Positions 13,801 through 30,300 of a DNA stretch of 64,000 nucleotides are shown one piece after another. Each line of letters begins with the position of its first letter. Position 1 is the stretch's first letter. Both the position numbers and the translations under genes were made by a program. Source of the stretch: Rhopalosiphum padi (lineage: Eukaryota; Arthropoda; Insecta; Hemiptera; Aphididae); contig NC_083598.1 in the NCBI RefSeq assembly GCF_020882245.1, positions 14,067,178 through 14,131,177 on the forward strand, read 5' to 3'. The notes under the pieces were generated by a model that was given only the letters and a program-made list of their open reading frames with translations, was not told the DNA's origin and ran no database searches.

Positions 13801-16800
13801 CGTTTGAAATGAGATTGAAAATAGAATCATTAAGCCTGTGTATATATTTATATTTATATTTCTATAATGAAATATGTATTTAAATTAAATTTCAATATTT
13901 TTATTAATATTGTTACCTAGTAATCGGTAGATTACTGATTTTATTATGTCTATAGACTATAACACGTGTCATAATATTTATTTTATTTGAAACAGTACGA
14001 GAAAAGACAAATTATCTATGTGACTCTCCAATATAATATATAGATGCTTTAAACATTCTACTTGCTTTTATGAAATTGCAAAAGTAATTGATTACGTTTA
14101 ACAAATTAGCAATTTTAGAAATGTGTGTAAAATCATAATTTTATTTTTAAAAGTAATAGTATTCTGAATTTTATACTTGGGATTCGGAAGTTGTAGGAGT
14201 TACATATTATTCTATATTCTCTCAATTTATAGCAGATGCTGAAAATCCAATTTATACATTTATGATTTTAAAAATTGAAAATTTACTATTTTGCATATTT
14301 CGTCAATTTTAGGGAAAAGTAAATATTTTATTGATTTTTACACATATATTATGCATATTTAATGTTGTCTAAAAAAATGATTATTTTCTTTCTTGACCTA
14401 TGTATTTTAAATAATAATGAACGCATTCAATTTTATTTTTTTACCGTAAATATAATCGTATAATCGTTGCAGTCGAATATTACTTTGATGACAACGATTA
14501 GATGTATATGTATGATTATCATGCAGATATATCGAAATACTATTTAATAGTCGATAAATTATCGACTTACCTTATCGTAAATCTATTTCTTGTTATTCGT
14601 TAGTTATGTTTTTGTTTATGATTTACATATTTTTTTTCTAATTAATAAAATGTCAAAATAATAAATACATCAAATAATTTTCCGTTATATTTTAAATGAT
14701 ACCGGTAAATTATTTTTCTCTTTATTTTACATTTTTTTTTTGTACATATTATAAACAACATTACCTAGATGTTTTATTTTCTGAAATTTCGAATATTTGA
14801 TATTTTTTATGCACATTTTACAATTCTGTCGTGTACCTATATTTTATCTTTTTCATATCCTATTACTTCTGAGCTCTAATTATTATTTTTTTTTTAATTG
14901 TGTTGAAGTAAATAAATAATATTAGTTAATACAATAATATATCAGCTATTTGACCTATAAGAAAGTTACATATAAAAAAAAAAAAAAAATTATAACAATA
15001 TTTTCGAAGGAAATAATAAAACGATATAATATAATGTATTTGTATTATTATTTGAATTTTGATGTACACACAAAGTGCACAGTGAAATTATTGTTGCATG
15101 CGCAATACCTAATACGTAAAACGTCACTATATAGCATGGTAGGTATCATAAATTTACATGATTACCATTTCAATTATTTTCCCCTTGGGTTCTATTCGTA
15201 GATAATTAGCATTGTAAAATACTTCCTAATAAACATTAGTTCCTAATTGGTCAAAATGTAAAATTACAGTTATTCTATCAAATGTACGCTTAACCCACAC
15301 CTTATAGCGTTTGTATATGACACATATATATTTGTGGATGTCATGCTGTAATTAACCATAAAACAATGGCAACAAGAACAAACTTGGTTCGGATAAAAAA
15401 GTATACAAATTGCGAATGAAAAAAATTGGGACGACCGTTCTTGATATACGTTATTTATTTTCCATGGGGATTAAAATATTTACATTTATTTTTCGTTCGT
15501 TTTATATTAGAATTTCCCATGAATTTCCCTATAGTATGTAATTATCTAATATGTATGTGACGTGTAGTATATAATATTTTTTCTATTAATACTTATGAAA
15601 ATCTCGGTTAATAATTTTATTTATTTATTTATTGTAACCAAACATATATACATATGGTTAAACTCAATTTTTGTTTTTTCTTCTAATTTTACATAGAACA
15701 CGTCATTACACAGTATTATGCATATTTATTTGTTATATATTATAGACACAATACATTTAAATTATATGGTTGTCATTGGTAATAGACAATAGCTAATATT
15801 GGGTAGGTTACTCAGGTTACTAAGTAATTTGTATTTTAAATGAAGTTAAGTTATTTGTAAAATTTGAAATCTTTTTAACGATAAAACGTTAGTATTAAAC
15901 TTATCAAAATGTTACATTTATATGCAATTAACATGCAATGTTCTTATAAGTGTAATATTAGATATAATATTTTATGATTCGTTTTCGTCATTTTCAGTAA
16001 TATATGTCATGCTTTTCTATTATATGTCTATTGTCTATGCAAGAGTCTATTTGCTAGCTTTCGGTTTATTTAATATTATACTTTAACAATTTTCGCTATT
16101 GGTAATACTTCTATATATTATTTATATTTTTACAATGTAAATATGTTTAATTCTAGCTTCGGAGAAACAAAACAATAATAATCCTATATAATCACATCTA
16201 CTTTCTCTTATGGGGATATCATAATACGAGTACTTATCTAAAATACTACCATAATATGTTACCTATATTTTAGGTTTTACATATCGGTATACAATAATTG
16301 TTATTTGTAGCTACATTAAAATATAATACAATTAGGGCCCGAATTTAAATGCCCTTAAAACTTTTTACTTATATTTATTACTAATAATAAATATTGATGT
16401 TTACTGGTGCTTAGTAAAATGGTTAACTATTAAATTAAATAACAATTAATAATTAAACTTCGAATCAAATTTATTTTAAAAAATAAAACATGACCAATTA
16501 ATAATTATTAACATTTTCTAATTTAATTATTTAGTCCAGTGTTTCCCAACCTTGGGGGAGTGTACAAATTGCCAGAAAGGCGCAAGAATGCAAGATGTCA
16601 TAACGAAGTAAAATTTGTATTTATTTAATTATTTTTATTTTATAATGCAAGGAAAAAATGAAATATTAATAATGACCGTGGATTATCGGTTATCGATAAA
16701 GATGTTTAACCGTTAAACGACTAAACACTCATAATCTTCGCCAGGGTACTTAATACTAAAAAAAAAAAAAAAATATCCAAAGAAAACTGCCTTTACATTA

Positions 16801-18349
16801 ATTTTTAATTTCATTAAAATATATTATATTCTATTACTAACTATTAATTATATTTTATAGTAATTTATTACTTTAATTATTTACATTTATTCACATTGAT
16901 TATTCAATTATATTATTTATATTTTATAATTATTATATAATCAATAAAAAGATAAAAAGTACTAATTACGAGTATTGTGTAGTTTATTCGTTAAGTATAC
17001 AAAAAAACGTGATCAATTTTTTCAAATTATAGGAGAGGCGCTAGATTTGAAAATCTTCAAAGTAGGCGTAGAATCGAAGGGGTTAGGAACTACTAGATTT
17101 TAATCAGATATTTACAAAGTAGTCGGTAGGTGACTTTTATTGATTATTATACTAAAAACGTTAAAATTGAAGCAAAAAAAATTAAAACATAATAGATTGC
17201 GTTTTTAGTTTTGTAATTGAATGGAATAATATTTTATTGTTATTTGTGAAAGGAGATTATCAGATTTAAACATTTATTATTTAAGTAATAAGTATTTATC
17301 TATAGAGTTATTTTACATAAAAAAATAGCTATGTAATATAAATAATTCAATAACACTGTGTTAATTTGTATTAATTATTAGTATCATTGGGCTGGATAAC
17401 TAAAAAATGTAAGTACTAAATCGTTTTAAAATTATAATATACTATTTTTAGTATTACTATATTTTATAACTGTAAAATTAATAATATTATTCGTAGGTAA
17501 AGTTGAAATGATTAGCACTTGCCTAAGTGGTACACGATAATTATTATTAGGTATTATTGTTAATTGAAATATGAGTCTATAAGATCACGAGTCTGTATTG
17601 TAATTATTGTAAAATAAAAGCAAAAATAATTTTTGAATTTTTAAAATATACTATTTTTTCTGCTTTATGGTTGCTTTAATATAGCATTTCCATACTAAAA
17701 TTCATCTATGTATATTATTATTTATGATGTCTAAATGTAATGATAATTATCGTAAAGAATTGACTGGTTGACGACATAAGTACAATGGTACATGGTACAT
17801 ATGATATTATTATGAAAATTATGACCATAACAATGTGTTTTACTTACGTGTCAAGGTAACTTAATTTTATTTCAGTGAAAAAATTGTGAATCGGTATGTA
17901 AGCAGTAAGCATCATAATGGAAAAAAAATTAAAAGGTAAACTGTGTATTATATTACACTTTGGCTTAATAAAAAGCTTTTGTCTTACCCTATATAAACCT
18001 GTCTTATATAATACAGTTCTTAATTAGATTTATAATCTAGATCAGTAACCCGATACCTAGTCAAAATAATACTAATATACGTATGTCAAAATACCTTTAA
18101 GGTTAAGGTACCTTCACATTTTATCGTATCGTATCTCATTATACTATTCGCTCAATAATGTATATTGTATTAGTAAAATGTTTTACCTTTAAATTGAATA
18201 CATTTCGACTTGATCGAGCGTATATTGTGGAGGCATTTTTAGCATTAAGTATTCATGGTATGTGTGTCAAACATCACTAGTATACCTACAAACGATATGT
18301 GGTCTATTTTTAATTTGATGTTAATAAAATATGTATATTGCGATATTCT

Positions 18350-18385
<36 letters not shown>

Positions 18386-21300
18386 ATATTGTTGATTTTT
18401 ACTAACAGTTGAATTACAACCTATATTTGATATCAAATCAAATGTATATTATATATATATATGCACCTATCTAGTTATTCTACTGAAGTACGAAAAATAG
18501 TATACGTACTATTGTGTATAGACTACAATAATTAAATTTTAATATAAGTCTACAAATTATTTTTGCAAGACGTTAAATGTACCGTTACAGTATACTCAAC
18601 TATTTTATATAAGTATATATTATTAGTTATTACAGAGTAAATCACGTATATAATACCTATACATAGCAATCAGTACACCTTACGTGTTGTAGCAACAAAG
18701 AAAGCCGTTTTCAAGTTGCATATTTTGAAAACTGTTGAAATTCGATTAGGCGAAACAAGCAAAAACTATTATCATTATATTAAGAGGTATAAGTAAAATG
18801 ATAACGAACGTATAATATTATGGTAGCATTGAAAAAAAATCATACTCAATAAACTTTCATACGTAACATTAACATAAAATAACACGCAACCTTATATACA
18901 ATCGATATACTATGTAGCTATACATTTAAAGTATAGTGAGTATATATAATTGAAATTATAAACATGTTATACTATAAACATTATAAATACAATTCCCCAT
19001 TTGTTTTTAAATATAAAAGTATTAAGTATAAAAACATTATCTCCGATTTCATAGGATTTTTAATATTTGAAAGTAAATTAATATTTATATATTATGTATA
19101 AAAATAAAATTAGGGGCAAGTAGGTAACCGTTTTTTTGATAAACAATAGCTGTAAAGTAAAAAAAAAATAATAAGAAAATCATTGTGTGAGGTTATTAAA
19201 AAAAAAAATTATAAATTTTAAAAATGTTCATATTTTTTTTCTTGAATATTTTAAAAATTACTAAGAATTTTCAATTTCTACTTTCCAAAATTACAAATAA
19301 AATCCAATTTTCTACCAGAAATCTCTACTAAAGTTGATGATCAGAGCATTCTTTCTACTAAAAAAAATGCCTTCGGGCATAAAAATAAATAAAAAAAACA
19401 TTTCATTGTTAAATCATTACATTCATCGTTCCGCTAAGAATCTGAAATATAAGAAACATTATACAAATTGATAAAATTCATACAATGCTTAATAATTTAG
19501 TAGGAGTTTATACTCGTAATAATAAAAATAACAAAGCTATATCTATTATGGACGTTATTTTATCAAGTTGTGCGTAAGTAATTATATGATATTCGCAGTA
19601 GATATGATAATACTATACAACTTTCTATAATTGTATATGGCCTTCTCTATGAAATAAAATTCAGTTGGTACGAAATAAAATCAATCTGTATTTATTTTTA
19701 AATCATGGATTGTATTAAATATATTGGTTAGAGAGACACAAGCAAGATATAGAGATTATTGAATGTATTGGAATATAGTACTTATCTGTTCGCTCATAAA
19801 GTTTAATTAGTAATAATTATAAATCATTACATTTTTGTTTTAATTTAAATATAAAACAATGTGTATCGTTATTTTGTGCACTATAAATAATTAGAATACA
19901 AAATATAACACGAATTAGCATGATTGAGTGAGTCACCCTTTAGTAACACCCTCCAAACACTATCCACATAAATTTACGATGATAAATCACGATTCTAATT
20001 ACGTTTAAACCTGCGAGAAGGTTTATTAGGTATAAGCTCTAACCATGTTCTTACAAGGGGATATATATTTGAGTTGAGTTTTGTATGGAAACGAATGAAG
20101 GAATAGGTTTTAGTTAATTTTCAAGTCATTAGGTATTGAGTTTGAGTAACTAGTTAGTTATACATACTGAATGAATTGAATGATTTTGGGTTTGTTAAGC
20201 TCCATAATTTGATACCTACCATAGCTACCGTAATACTATATGACTAGGGTAAATAATTAAATTTTATATTAGCACTAAAAAATCGACCTTTATTGTCCCA
20301 ATAGTGTACATAGGATTATTTTTCGAAAGGGGTTGTGCTAATATTAATTTTTGTGAAATTACATAGGTACTATTGTTACTGGAGAGGGTATATGTCATAG
20401 AAATATATTTTCATAAAGGAAGACATTTCGGGGAGAGTGGGTTTGTGACCCCCTTACCTCACCCCCACCATTGTGTGCATTATTGATTGTGCCATACTTT
20501 ACTAAACGCTTGATTGATATCAATAAACAGTCTTGTGCAGTATTGTTTGTTTTCGAGCTCAGAGGCTATCACATTGATTAATCAATGGATTTGATGAATT
20601 GTAGAATGATTGCTCGAATTTATGAATCTGAATTGTGAATTAAATCAGATTCTGTACTCAGTAAGAAAATGTCTTATTCGATTGAGAAGACATTTTTCAA
20701 AAAATTTACTTAATGTTGTTTTTGTTATTTTAAAAATAATTAATACATTTAAAAACGACACTTTGTAGGGAGATCGATCTACAGATATGTTCAAGTATTA
20801 TTTAGGACATTTCGGTATATCTTGTTATGTTTAAGAATAATATGCTATGATTATAATTATATTCATGAAAACTGACTGTGATAATAATTTCCTATTTAAT
20901 TTTGTTTTTGAATTTTAATTAAAAAAAACTATATAATTTTAAAACGTTAATAATATGTTAATATTTTTCATCCACAAAGATTAGAGGAGTCAAAAGCAAC
21001 TTCGAAAAACTACTATATTATACATTCTTAAAATAATTATAAGAAAATAAATACCGATAAATTTTACTCACCGTTCATCAGAATTAAAAAAAAAAACCAT
21101 CGGCATACGTCAACAGTATCAACGAAATCGACCGAAAGACGAGTGCCAAAATAGCGTGGAACTTTTAACAGTTACAATTACGTTAAAATATTTTGAAGCT
21201 CTGGCAAGTAGTATAACGGCGGTGTTGAGTGGCGTTTATAAGCAAACGAAGAAAAAAATAACGTTTTCCGTTTAGCCTGAATGCGCTAGTTGTGTCTACA

Positions 21301-24300
21301 ATATACAGCGGTGCAGGTGCTGTATCAAAGACAGCTATTCTCTACCGCATCACCGCGTACAAACGATCTCGTTAAAAAAAAAAAAAAAATACATATAGGA
21401 TTTCGTTCGATGTCGATAAACATCCAATTTACTGTTCGGCGTATTTCCCAGACGTTCAGTGTTTGAAAGAAAAAGTCGGTCGGTCGACACTGCAAAACCT
21501 CGATTCCAGCGTATAGATTGGAAATTTACACGGTTTTTTATGTATGTGTGTGTGTGTCTGTATTTTTATGACGTTTTCGATGTATTATTCTATTTGGACT
21601 AAAAAAGAAAATTTCTAACACAATGTAATACAACACGCGCATGCGTGTCGCATGTATAATATAATATCATTAAGCATAATATTATTATTATATCGTACAC
21701 AAACACAAACAGTCGGGTCGCGCGCGCACTGACTGCAGTTTAACCGACTGACACTGACCGGTATGCCAGGCACACCGGAACGAAATTTTGCGCAGCTAAA
21801 TCTCGACGACAACAAAGAGTAGAGCACAATAGCCCGTGACTGATGTGTTTCGTTTCGATCTTTACAGCGGACGATTTCGACCGCCGACCTTATATAATAC
21901 AGTGTGTGAGCAAGAAGACGAACTCCACTGCGGAAACTAAAATTATATTATATTATTATTTCGTATTTTGCTTATTCTTTCGTCTGCCGCCCCGTGCACA
22001 CGTGTTTGGTATAATATAATATATATATGCGATGCATATGTAAATACTATATTATATGTGCGATATACTTATATATCACATAATATAAAAAAAATATTTA
22101 TCACACGATTTAATTTCCCTATTAACGACGAACACGACGCCATCATGTTTTAAGGTTTTAACTGCGGTTAGTGCGGACGTACGAGAAGAACGTGCATGAT
22201 GCTGTGTGGTGGACGTGTATTACATAATGTGAACCTACTCTAGAACTCGACATTAACACCGGAAACATTTTAACATCTATTTGATTAGTATTATTATCGT
22301 TTCAATATTGTACCCAATGGCAAATTTTGAAACAAAATAATAACCGCACGCGATTCAAACGTATACGTTACCTTATATTTTATAATATACGCTCAGCGAC
22401 TGAGACAAACTGGTTTTTAGCGCGGAATGCATTCGATCGGTTACTTACCTATCATCTTCTCTGCTGCATGCAATTATTAGGGTGCACTGTGCGTGTATAC
22501 AGCCGTGTGCTTACTATGGTCGTCACTCGGCACATATTGTTAGAAATAAGTTAATTTTAACTATGCAATAATTGTGGCCGCGGCGATTGGTGTAATTGTT
22601 CTGGACGAGATATGTGTCACCTATTTGGCTCTATGATAATATCATAAACTGTACAACTGATGAATGTGAACTGTCTACCGCACGACACACACAGATATAC
22701 AACGTAATGATATTGCTACAATTATTCACATTTACTATGATACATTTTTCGGTGCGGTTGAAAACCAGTGAAAATGGTTCCGAGTAAATCATGCATACTG
22801 CTTACACCATATACATACCATAACTATATTTTACGGTCGTGTTGTAATAATGTTTTTGGCTGGTATTAAGTATACTGGCTGGTTGTTGCCGAACCGATGA
22901 AAATAAATTTCGTCTTTATCGCGTGATGAATCTGCTATTTTTAAGACTTATAAACATATTCACGGTCCATAAATTTCTAGAAAAGCGTTTTGTTATTTAT
23001 ACGACGTTTCCATACAGCTAGCTCGAGCTTCAGACGGTTGTTGAAAGTTTCTTGGAGAAAAAAAATATGATAAAAAACGCATATATTATCCTACGCGGCT
23101 TTTATACAAAAAAATGTCGATTAGGTTCAAATGTTGTTAATACCGATATATGGAGTCGGACTATAGTCCATACTATAGTCTTTTGTGTAGTAATTACAGT
23201 CGGACCGAGGTGCATCGTAGTGGTATGATAAATTGTTTTATAATCGTATAGTCATTAGTACACCGTAAACGCAAAGATTTATGAATGCTGAACACTATTA
23301 TTCCTGCTAGATTGTTCCAACGCCGGCGGCTTAAACATAGGAACGATATATTATGTACAATTACAAAAAGCTTATTTATTACCCGAATTATTTTACCATA
23401 TTGCTGTTTTTATTTCAACGTATTGCCGTCTCCTGTCTAGTGTGGGTGTTTAACGAAAATCGGATACTCGTCTCGTTTAAAGCACCGACTGAATGGCTCC
23501 GAAATCGATTTCAATAAATATAGCTTGCTCCGTTTGGATCGCTATTGTTAGTGCGGGGTGCTTTATATAATAAATTCAGTCGAACGGTTGTTCGCGTTAA
23601 ACACACTCGGCCGAGTCGATCATTGTCCATTGATAATTAATAATTTATTGTACAACAACAATATTGAATAAGACAATGCGTTCGTTAAGTATACACCTGT
23701 GTTATATAGAAAGTACGCGCCTATACCTAATATAATAATATAAGAGTATTATTAATAGTAAAGAGAAAGATGCGATATCGTTGATGTTGTCTGGTCGTTT
23801 ACATTTTACAATAGATAATATTATAATATTCGCGCGTTGTACTAATAATACAATAATAATATCGCATGTACCGAAAGCTCTGTCGGACGATTTCCTCGCA
23901 GCGTGCTGATGTGTTACGAGCGACGCGGCGTCACTTGATGAAATTTATAGCACTCGGAAACGGTATAGATTTTGAGAGTGGGTTTTTGCGGGGACAATGA
24001 AAAACGGCGTTCGGACCTTTATGTGTGTCGTCCCCCCCCCCTTCACCTCGCATCGTGCACCGCCACGGCAGCCCACGCCGATCGCCGATTCCGGAGGTCA
24101 TAAAACCAGGATTTTGTCTCGTGTGTCGTCGAGTGTAAACCAGCGCAACGGCGGCGGTACACACACACACACACACATATATAATATTATACGTTATAAA
24201 ATACATGTGTGTTATTGTTATTATATATACATTATGGTGCTCAGGCACGCAGCCCCGACACGTGTCCGCGTGGAACATAATATTATATATGTATATACAC

Positions 24301-27300
24301 ATATATAGGTATATACATCGATGTGCCAGCCGGAATCCAACTTTGTTGTCGGCAAAATATTTTTATGTATAGGCTTGAAAATACCTCTTCTCGGTATTGT
24401 TGTGAGTGAAAAATAATAAAACGTCATCCTGAAAAACTGCGTAGCTATGTAATCCGACGTCCTTGTCACCGCCCGCCGTCGCCAATTGTCGGGTCGGCTA
24501 ATTACGCGCGTGTGTATACATGCAACTAGGTACCTATATATAATGACAAAAAAAAAAGTACGTGCGAGTGAAATGAAGTAAAAAAAAACGACAATAAGAA
24601 CGACAATCGTCACAGAAAATGAGAGAAAACAGCACATTGTATTATGCCAAATTGAAACGGTTGACCATCGTGAGTTATAAACTATTTTGTGTTATAATCA
24701 GGATTTGCAACCTTTATGATTATTTCAGTACCGGTATCGGTTCCTGTTTTTAAAATATCAGAATTAAGGTTTCGGTTCCGGAAACGATATTTTTTGTTTG
24801 GTTCCAAGCCCTGGTAATGATTGTCTCGGCAACAACCAATAGCAACTACGTACTTATTTAAATCAACTCGTGAACAGTGTCTTAAACTCTTAACCGATGA
24901 GATATACTACGCAGAACAGACGTCGAAGGATAAATATTAAATATTAATTAAATACTGTTGTATCTGATCTTTTTCTCATTGTGATCCGATCAACTCCCAC
25001 AACCGGTCCTAAATCTGGTTTCGACATTGTTCAACGCCATTCAATATTTTATAATAATAATATTATAATATTCAGTCAAATAAACACGGTACACACATAA
25101 TATTATGTTGTGTTCCGGTGATCATTGTGCGCGTGCGCCGGACTGTACAGCGGTAAAGGCCCGTATCTGCGGTCTAACGGAAGCGCTATTTGTCTAGCAC
25201 TAATCTTCTAGCTATTAGTGCTATTACACATTATTAAGTATATTGCGGTCCCGGGTATGTATTTGACACCTTACTGCATTGCTGCGTCCATTGGCCAAAA
25301 TTAATAATTTTTACGACTTGTCAAGTTGTATATGTTCTTGATATAACTGAGTTGAGTTGTTAATAAATTGATTAGGATGTCATCATAAATAATAAACGCT
25401 TGTCATTTATCTATTTATGAAGTTAATTTGTGTATCATTAAGTTAATTTAGTATATAGTGTGGTTTATTATTACTATAACTTATCAATTCGATGGCTGAA
25501 GGCCTGAAAGAGCGTTAACTGTACCTATTACATTGATTTTTAGTTGCAAACAAAATAACAATTATTAATAATTTTCAAATTTCAAATTGCCGGTTATTAT
25601 AGAATGCGAAAGATGTTAGTCGTTGTTTCTATACTTAAAAAAAATAAAAAGCCATACCGTTAGGTTACGCATAATAATAATTGTTGTTGGTTTAATAGTA
25701 TGACTAATAATTTTTAATATCGTCGTCGTACGGCATTTTTTTAGCGAGTTAGAGAACGCTTTTACTTTTTACGCACTTTTACATCATACATTTTCGTAAA
25801 ATAATGTTCTCGTGTAAAGTGTGTCCGGTCACCGTTTTCCAGGACGGAATCACAATAATAATAATCGTAATAATAATAATAATAACAACAATAATAATAA
25901 TAAAAATGATAATAATAATAACAATTGTTTTCAGACTGTGCAGTATATAAAATATATATAAATGTAGTAATGGTTACTACGTATAACGCGTAGTACTACG
26001 TCTATAACAGTCGTAGAAAACAAGTCTCACCAGTTGTGCGAAATTTATATTCTCTCATAATAACCGGCCGTGTACACGGTACATGTATTATGAACTTTAA
26101 CGTACGACATATAACTATAGTAAAATAATATAATATACATTATTACAATGTACGAGATCGTAACGGTATAAATGTATAATAATAATATAACCTGTGCGTT
26201 GGTAAAAAATAAACCGCGCGTGTGTTCTCGTCGCATTTGGCGTGTCTTCGTGGGCAGTGGTCGTTATCGCGTTTTTCGGACAGTAATAATGTATTATAAA
26301 TCATAGTAAGAATATTGTACCATACTATCGTATTATGCGTCGTCGTGATTCGATCTCGGACATCCTGCTGAGCGCGGTGGCGGTATAATATTACTGGTGC
26401 AGCGTTGTTCTGCCGAGTCCGTGTGCATTTTTTCTTTTGCAATTATTTTTGCTGCAGCGCGCTTTACACAATGAACACGCATCGCCCGCGTGGTTGTATC
26501 GAATACATTATTTTTACATTTTTATTTTTCAAAAACCCAATCCTTGCCGTGTAATTTGTGCATAATAATAATAATAATAATAATTATGTGAACATATTAT
26601 TAAAAATTATTATCTGCTGCAGCGACCGCCGCATTGACATTGAAACCTTACTGCGGGCTTAATTGAGGCAGAGTCTCGAGTATTATGCGTCATTCTTTCG
26701 AGTAACCATCAAGCGTTAAAAAATCTAGGCTGAGTGGTTTTTTTTTTTTAACAAAAGAAACGTGACGTTTTCAAAATCCGGTCGTGTGTTCAACTTTTGC
26801 ACTCTTTCGAGTACATTAATTATAATATATATATATTATTATATATTGTTCGTTTGCTCCGTCTACAGTGTTCTGTCGGTTTTCATTTTAAATCACGTTT
26901 TATTCAACGTAATCTACACAAAAAAGCACCGGAAATACGTATAATATACAATTTCACATTATACCTAAATACTGCAAAAACCCCACCACGTACATTGCGT
27001 TTTCTTTGATAGGTTGGTTTTAAATGTTTTAATATTTATAATGTAATATCCTGATAGTAGGTATAGATAAGTACAGAATATTGAAAAAATATTTGTTTTT
27101 TTTTCTTAACGATTTGCAATAAATCGAATATATATGTTCCTAATATCAAACCTGTATTGTAACCAATCTCTGGACGATCGAAAAACTGCGTAGAATATGT
27201 AATTCGTATTTTAATAGATTTAGAAACAAGCTAGTATAAATTACGAGTATGTGATATTGACTTCCTGATATTATATTATACAATACCTATACGTATAATA

Positions 27301-30300
27301 ATAAATTACGCGTGTTTAAATATTAAATGTAAATATTCTGTTGGATGAGATAATATTTTATCTTATAAAGTATTGTAACGATAACTATGTTTTTTTATTT
27401 AATTTTGTAGATGGTTTAATTAATTAAATGTTAATGCAATTTTAGCTGGACATAAAAATGGGTTTTGGTATACTTGTTTCTCTTCGTTCGCCTGGGTAAA
27501 GGATAATATAGTGTTTGTTGCTGTGAAGTTAACTTTTAATACAGTAATAATAATTAGTCACAATCAAGAAACGATTTTGAGTAGTTTTACACGGTTAAAA
27601 CGTAGTTGAACAATGGTTGACATTTCACAATCAAATTTTGATCGCAATTGCCGTTGATTTTTCTTTGGCTTATATAGACTAACTATTGAAAAAGTCGAAA
27701 AAAATACTTCTTTATACCACTTATGTAGTTATATGTTTCCTAGATTTTATTTCTAATACATGGATAGATTGTTTTCTTATTAATCTCAGTTCTTACCCTA
27801 AAATATGTTTAAAGAAATATGTAATTAAAAAACATCACTATGTATATAACCAATACATATAGTATTATAGTGTTTCACTATAGCTATCTAAAATATAAAG
27901 TCTTAAGTGTATATATTCATTTTTCATGTTGTGACGAAATTATTAATAGTTAATTATCATTAGTATAATATTTTATGTTTAGGTTTGGTTACTTTTATAA
28001 AATTAATAATTTATATAGTTTTTAGATTTAAAATATCTTGATGGATTTTATAAGAACTTAAAATAATTAACTCTCATTTTTTATAATCTTAAAAATTTGC
28101 CAAAATTTCCTATTCAAATTGTAAAAACCTAGGATCGTTTATTAATAACTGTTGAGTTTTAAAATAAAAACGTATAATAATAATTATTATAGTTATGATA
28201 CTGGTCTGGGCTGGGGTGAGTAGTGGAGCAAAACTCACGTAGTAATATACCCTATGTATCTGTATTCTTTATTTCTGTCTGTACATACACACTTTTTTTT
28301 AGGCTTATGTCACGATTATTTTTCCAGTTTAGATTCGTGACCAGTCGTTATTTAATATTACCATAATACTTCGTCTCAAGGCTGTATGACTTGTTAGTTG
28401 TTAATAACAATAATTTTAAATCATAATACTGTCTTTCTTTTTGTGTCTAATGCGACAGCAACATATAGTATGATACCGTACATTTAATTTATAGCTATAT
28501 ACACAATATTGTATATTTTCATATCTCTCTGGTTAACATTTTACAGACACAATTAATTTAAGTAGCTACTATAGTAATAAACACAAACTTAAACGACTAT
28601 ATCTAAATATAACTAGTTATTTTGACATTTTAAGTGCGTAGGTGCATTTTTAGAAATACAGTTAAATATGTAAGTGCAATACTTCCAATAACTTCAATTA
28701 CAGCGATTATAATTTAAAAAAAAATCGATATAAGTAAATGATAAAATTATATATATAATAAATTACATCAAATATATAATTATTATTAGAAATAAATTTT
28801 CAAAATAAATAATATTTTAAATTAAATTATATATGTTTATTTGTATAGCAGTACAATGAAGTTTAAATTACTATTGTGAAAATGAAATCATAAATAAGAT
28901 ATATGAATTGAATATGAACTAACATTTTATACTTTAAGACAATTTAAAATCTACTTAAATGTAACCAGAAATTGTACATTGTGAAAGGGTTTGGACCTTG
29001 TCGCAAACTTTTATGCACACATATAATTAAGGTTTAATGTATGCTAGCAGGAAATACAGTTTTGAATACCTATGCTTAATAAAAACAAGTCAATGGCATA
29101 TCTCCTCCCACGGACTGTATAGCCCTTTTTAGTCCCCCTGAATATGCCACTGGAATATACTATTCATTATATTATCTAATATCAATTATGCCTTAATTAT
29201 CTCAGTGAGGGCAGCTGTCCCGGTAGCTCCCGTGGTTATGATGCTTTTGGTTTACATGTATAATCAAATTCGTCTTTTATCATATGAATTATGAGGAAAC
29301 GCCTATTGAATTAATTATGATTCAGCTTTTGACACGATGACATACAGTAAAATAAACCATGTACAAGAAATTTAATCTAAAACGCAGTTGCTACTTTCCT
29401 TAAACTTGGAGCAAGTCAAGAAAATATAATATAAGTTTGAGTAGGTATTCTGTTTAGGAATTCACTCAGACATACACAAGTTTGCTTATTGTATGGAAAT
29501 AATATGACAAGTTGTGTTATGAAATTAATTTTTGCAATAACAATCGAAACTTTTGAAGAAGTCTGCTTTCGTGATTTATGTATTATTATTTATTATTAAC
29601 TATTTTAATGAAATCGTGAAACGAATATAACAATATTCCCCGTTATATTCATTATATTCTATAGAATAATCATTAAACTAATGAATTAGATAAAAAACCA
29701 AACAATTTAAGTACCTAATAATTAAAATAAAAAATGTTTATATTAACTCATATTCAAAAAATTCATATAGTATTATATATATAGTAATGTTAAAATAGAG
29801 TGTGTGAGTAATATATATATATGTATTTACCGTTTTTAATCAAATATAATTCATTATTTATACACTTTTATATTATTTATTGTTTATATATATATATTAC
29901 GTGCACACTTTAGCTTACTACCTTCTTACGTGTATATAGAAATGAGGATCTAAGTATATGATAAAATTAACTTAACCGAATTCAACTACAGGTTTACCAT
30001 GTATTAGATGAACAAAGAAAGAAAAAATAGATTTGATATTGATAAATTTATAATTTAATATTAATTAAGAACACAATTGATGCATTGAAAATACTTGAAA
30101 GAATATTTTTATTGTTTAAGATTACAAAATAATACTCTGAATTCATATATTACGTAACTCATTACGCATGACCACAACCGGACGCAAAGAGAATGCTGTT
30201 GTTGAGGTCCGGCCGATGGTCGATGGGTATGGTCTGAGTCGAGTTGATGGAATAGCTTGTTTACATAAAGGCATAACAAAATATATTTACAGATGTCTAT

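Larger units (their letters stand above)
10851..20990. other. AT-rich intergenic or intronic DNA
   Basis: After a CpG-richer shoulder to about 12.1 kb, which includes a 14-G run at 11289-11302, the sequence is AT-rich. It contains one hAT-like element (16.5-17.1 kb), an AT microsatellite and poly-A tracts. Around 19320 there is a short piece (GATGATCAGAGCATTCTTTC) that looks like a dispersed repeat. No coding exon was recognised. Confidence 0.55.
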
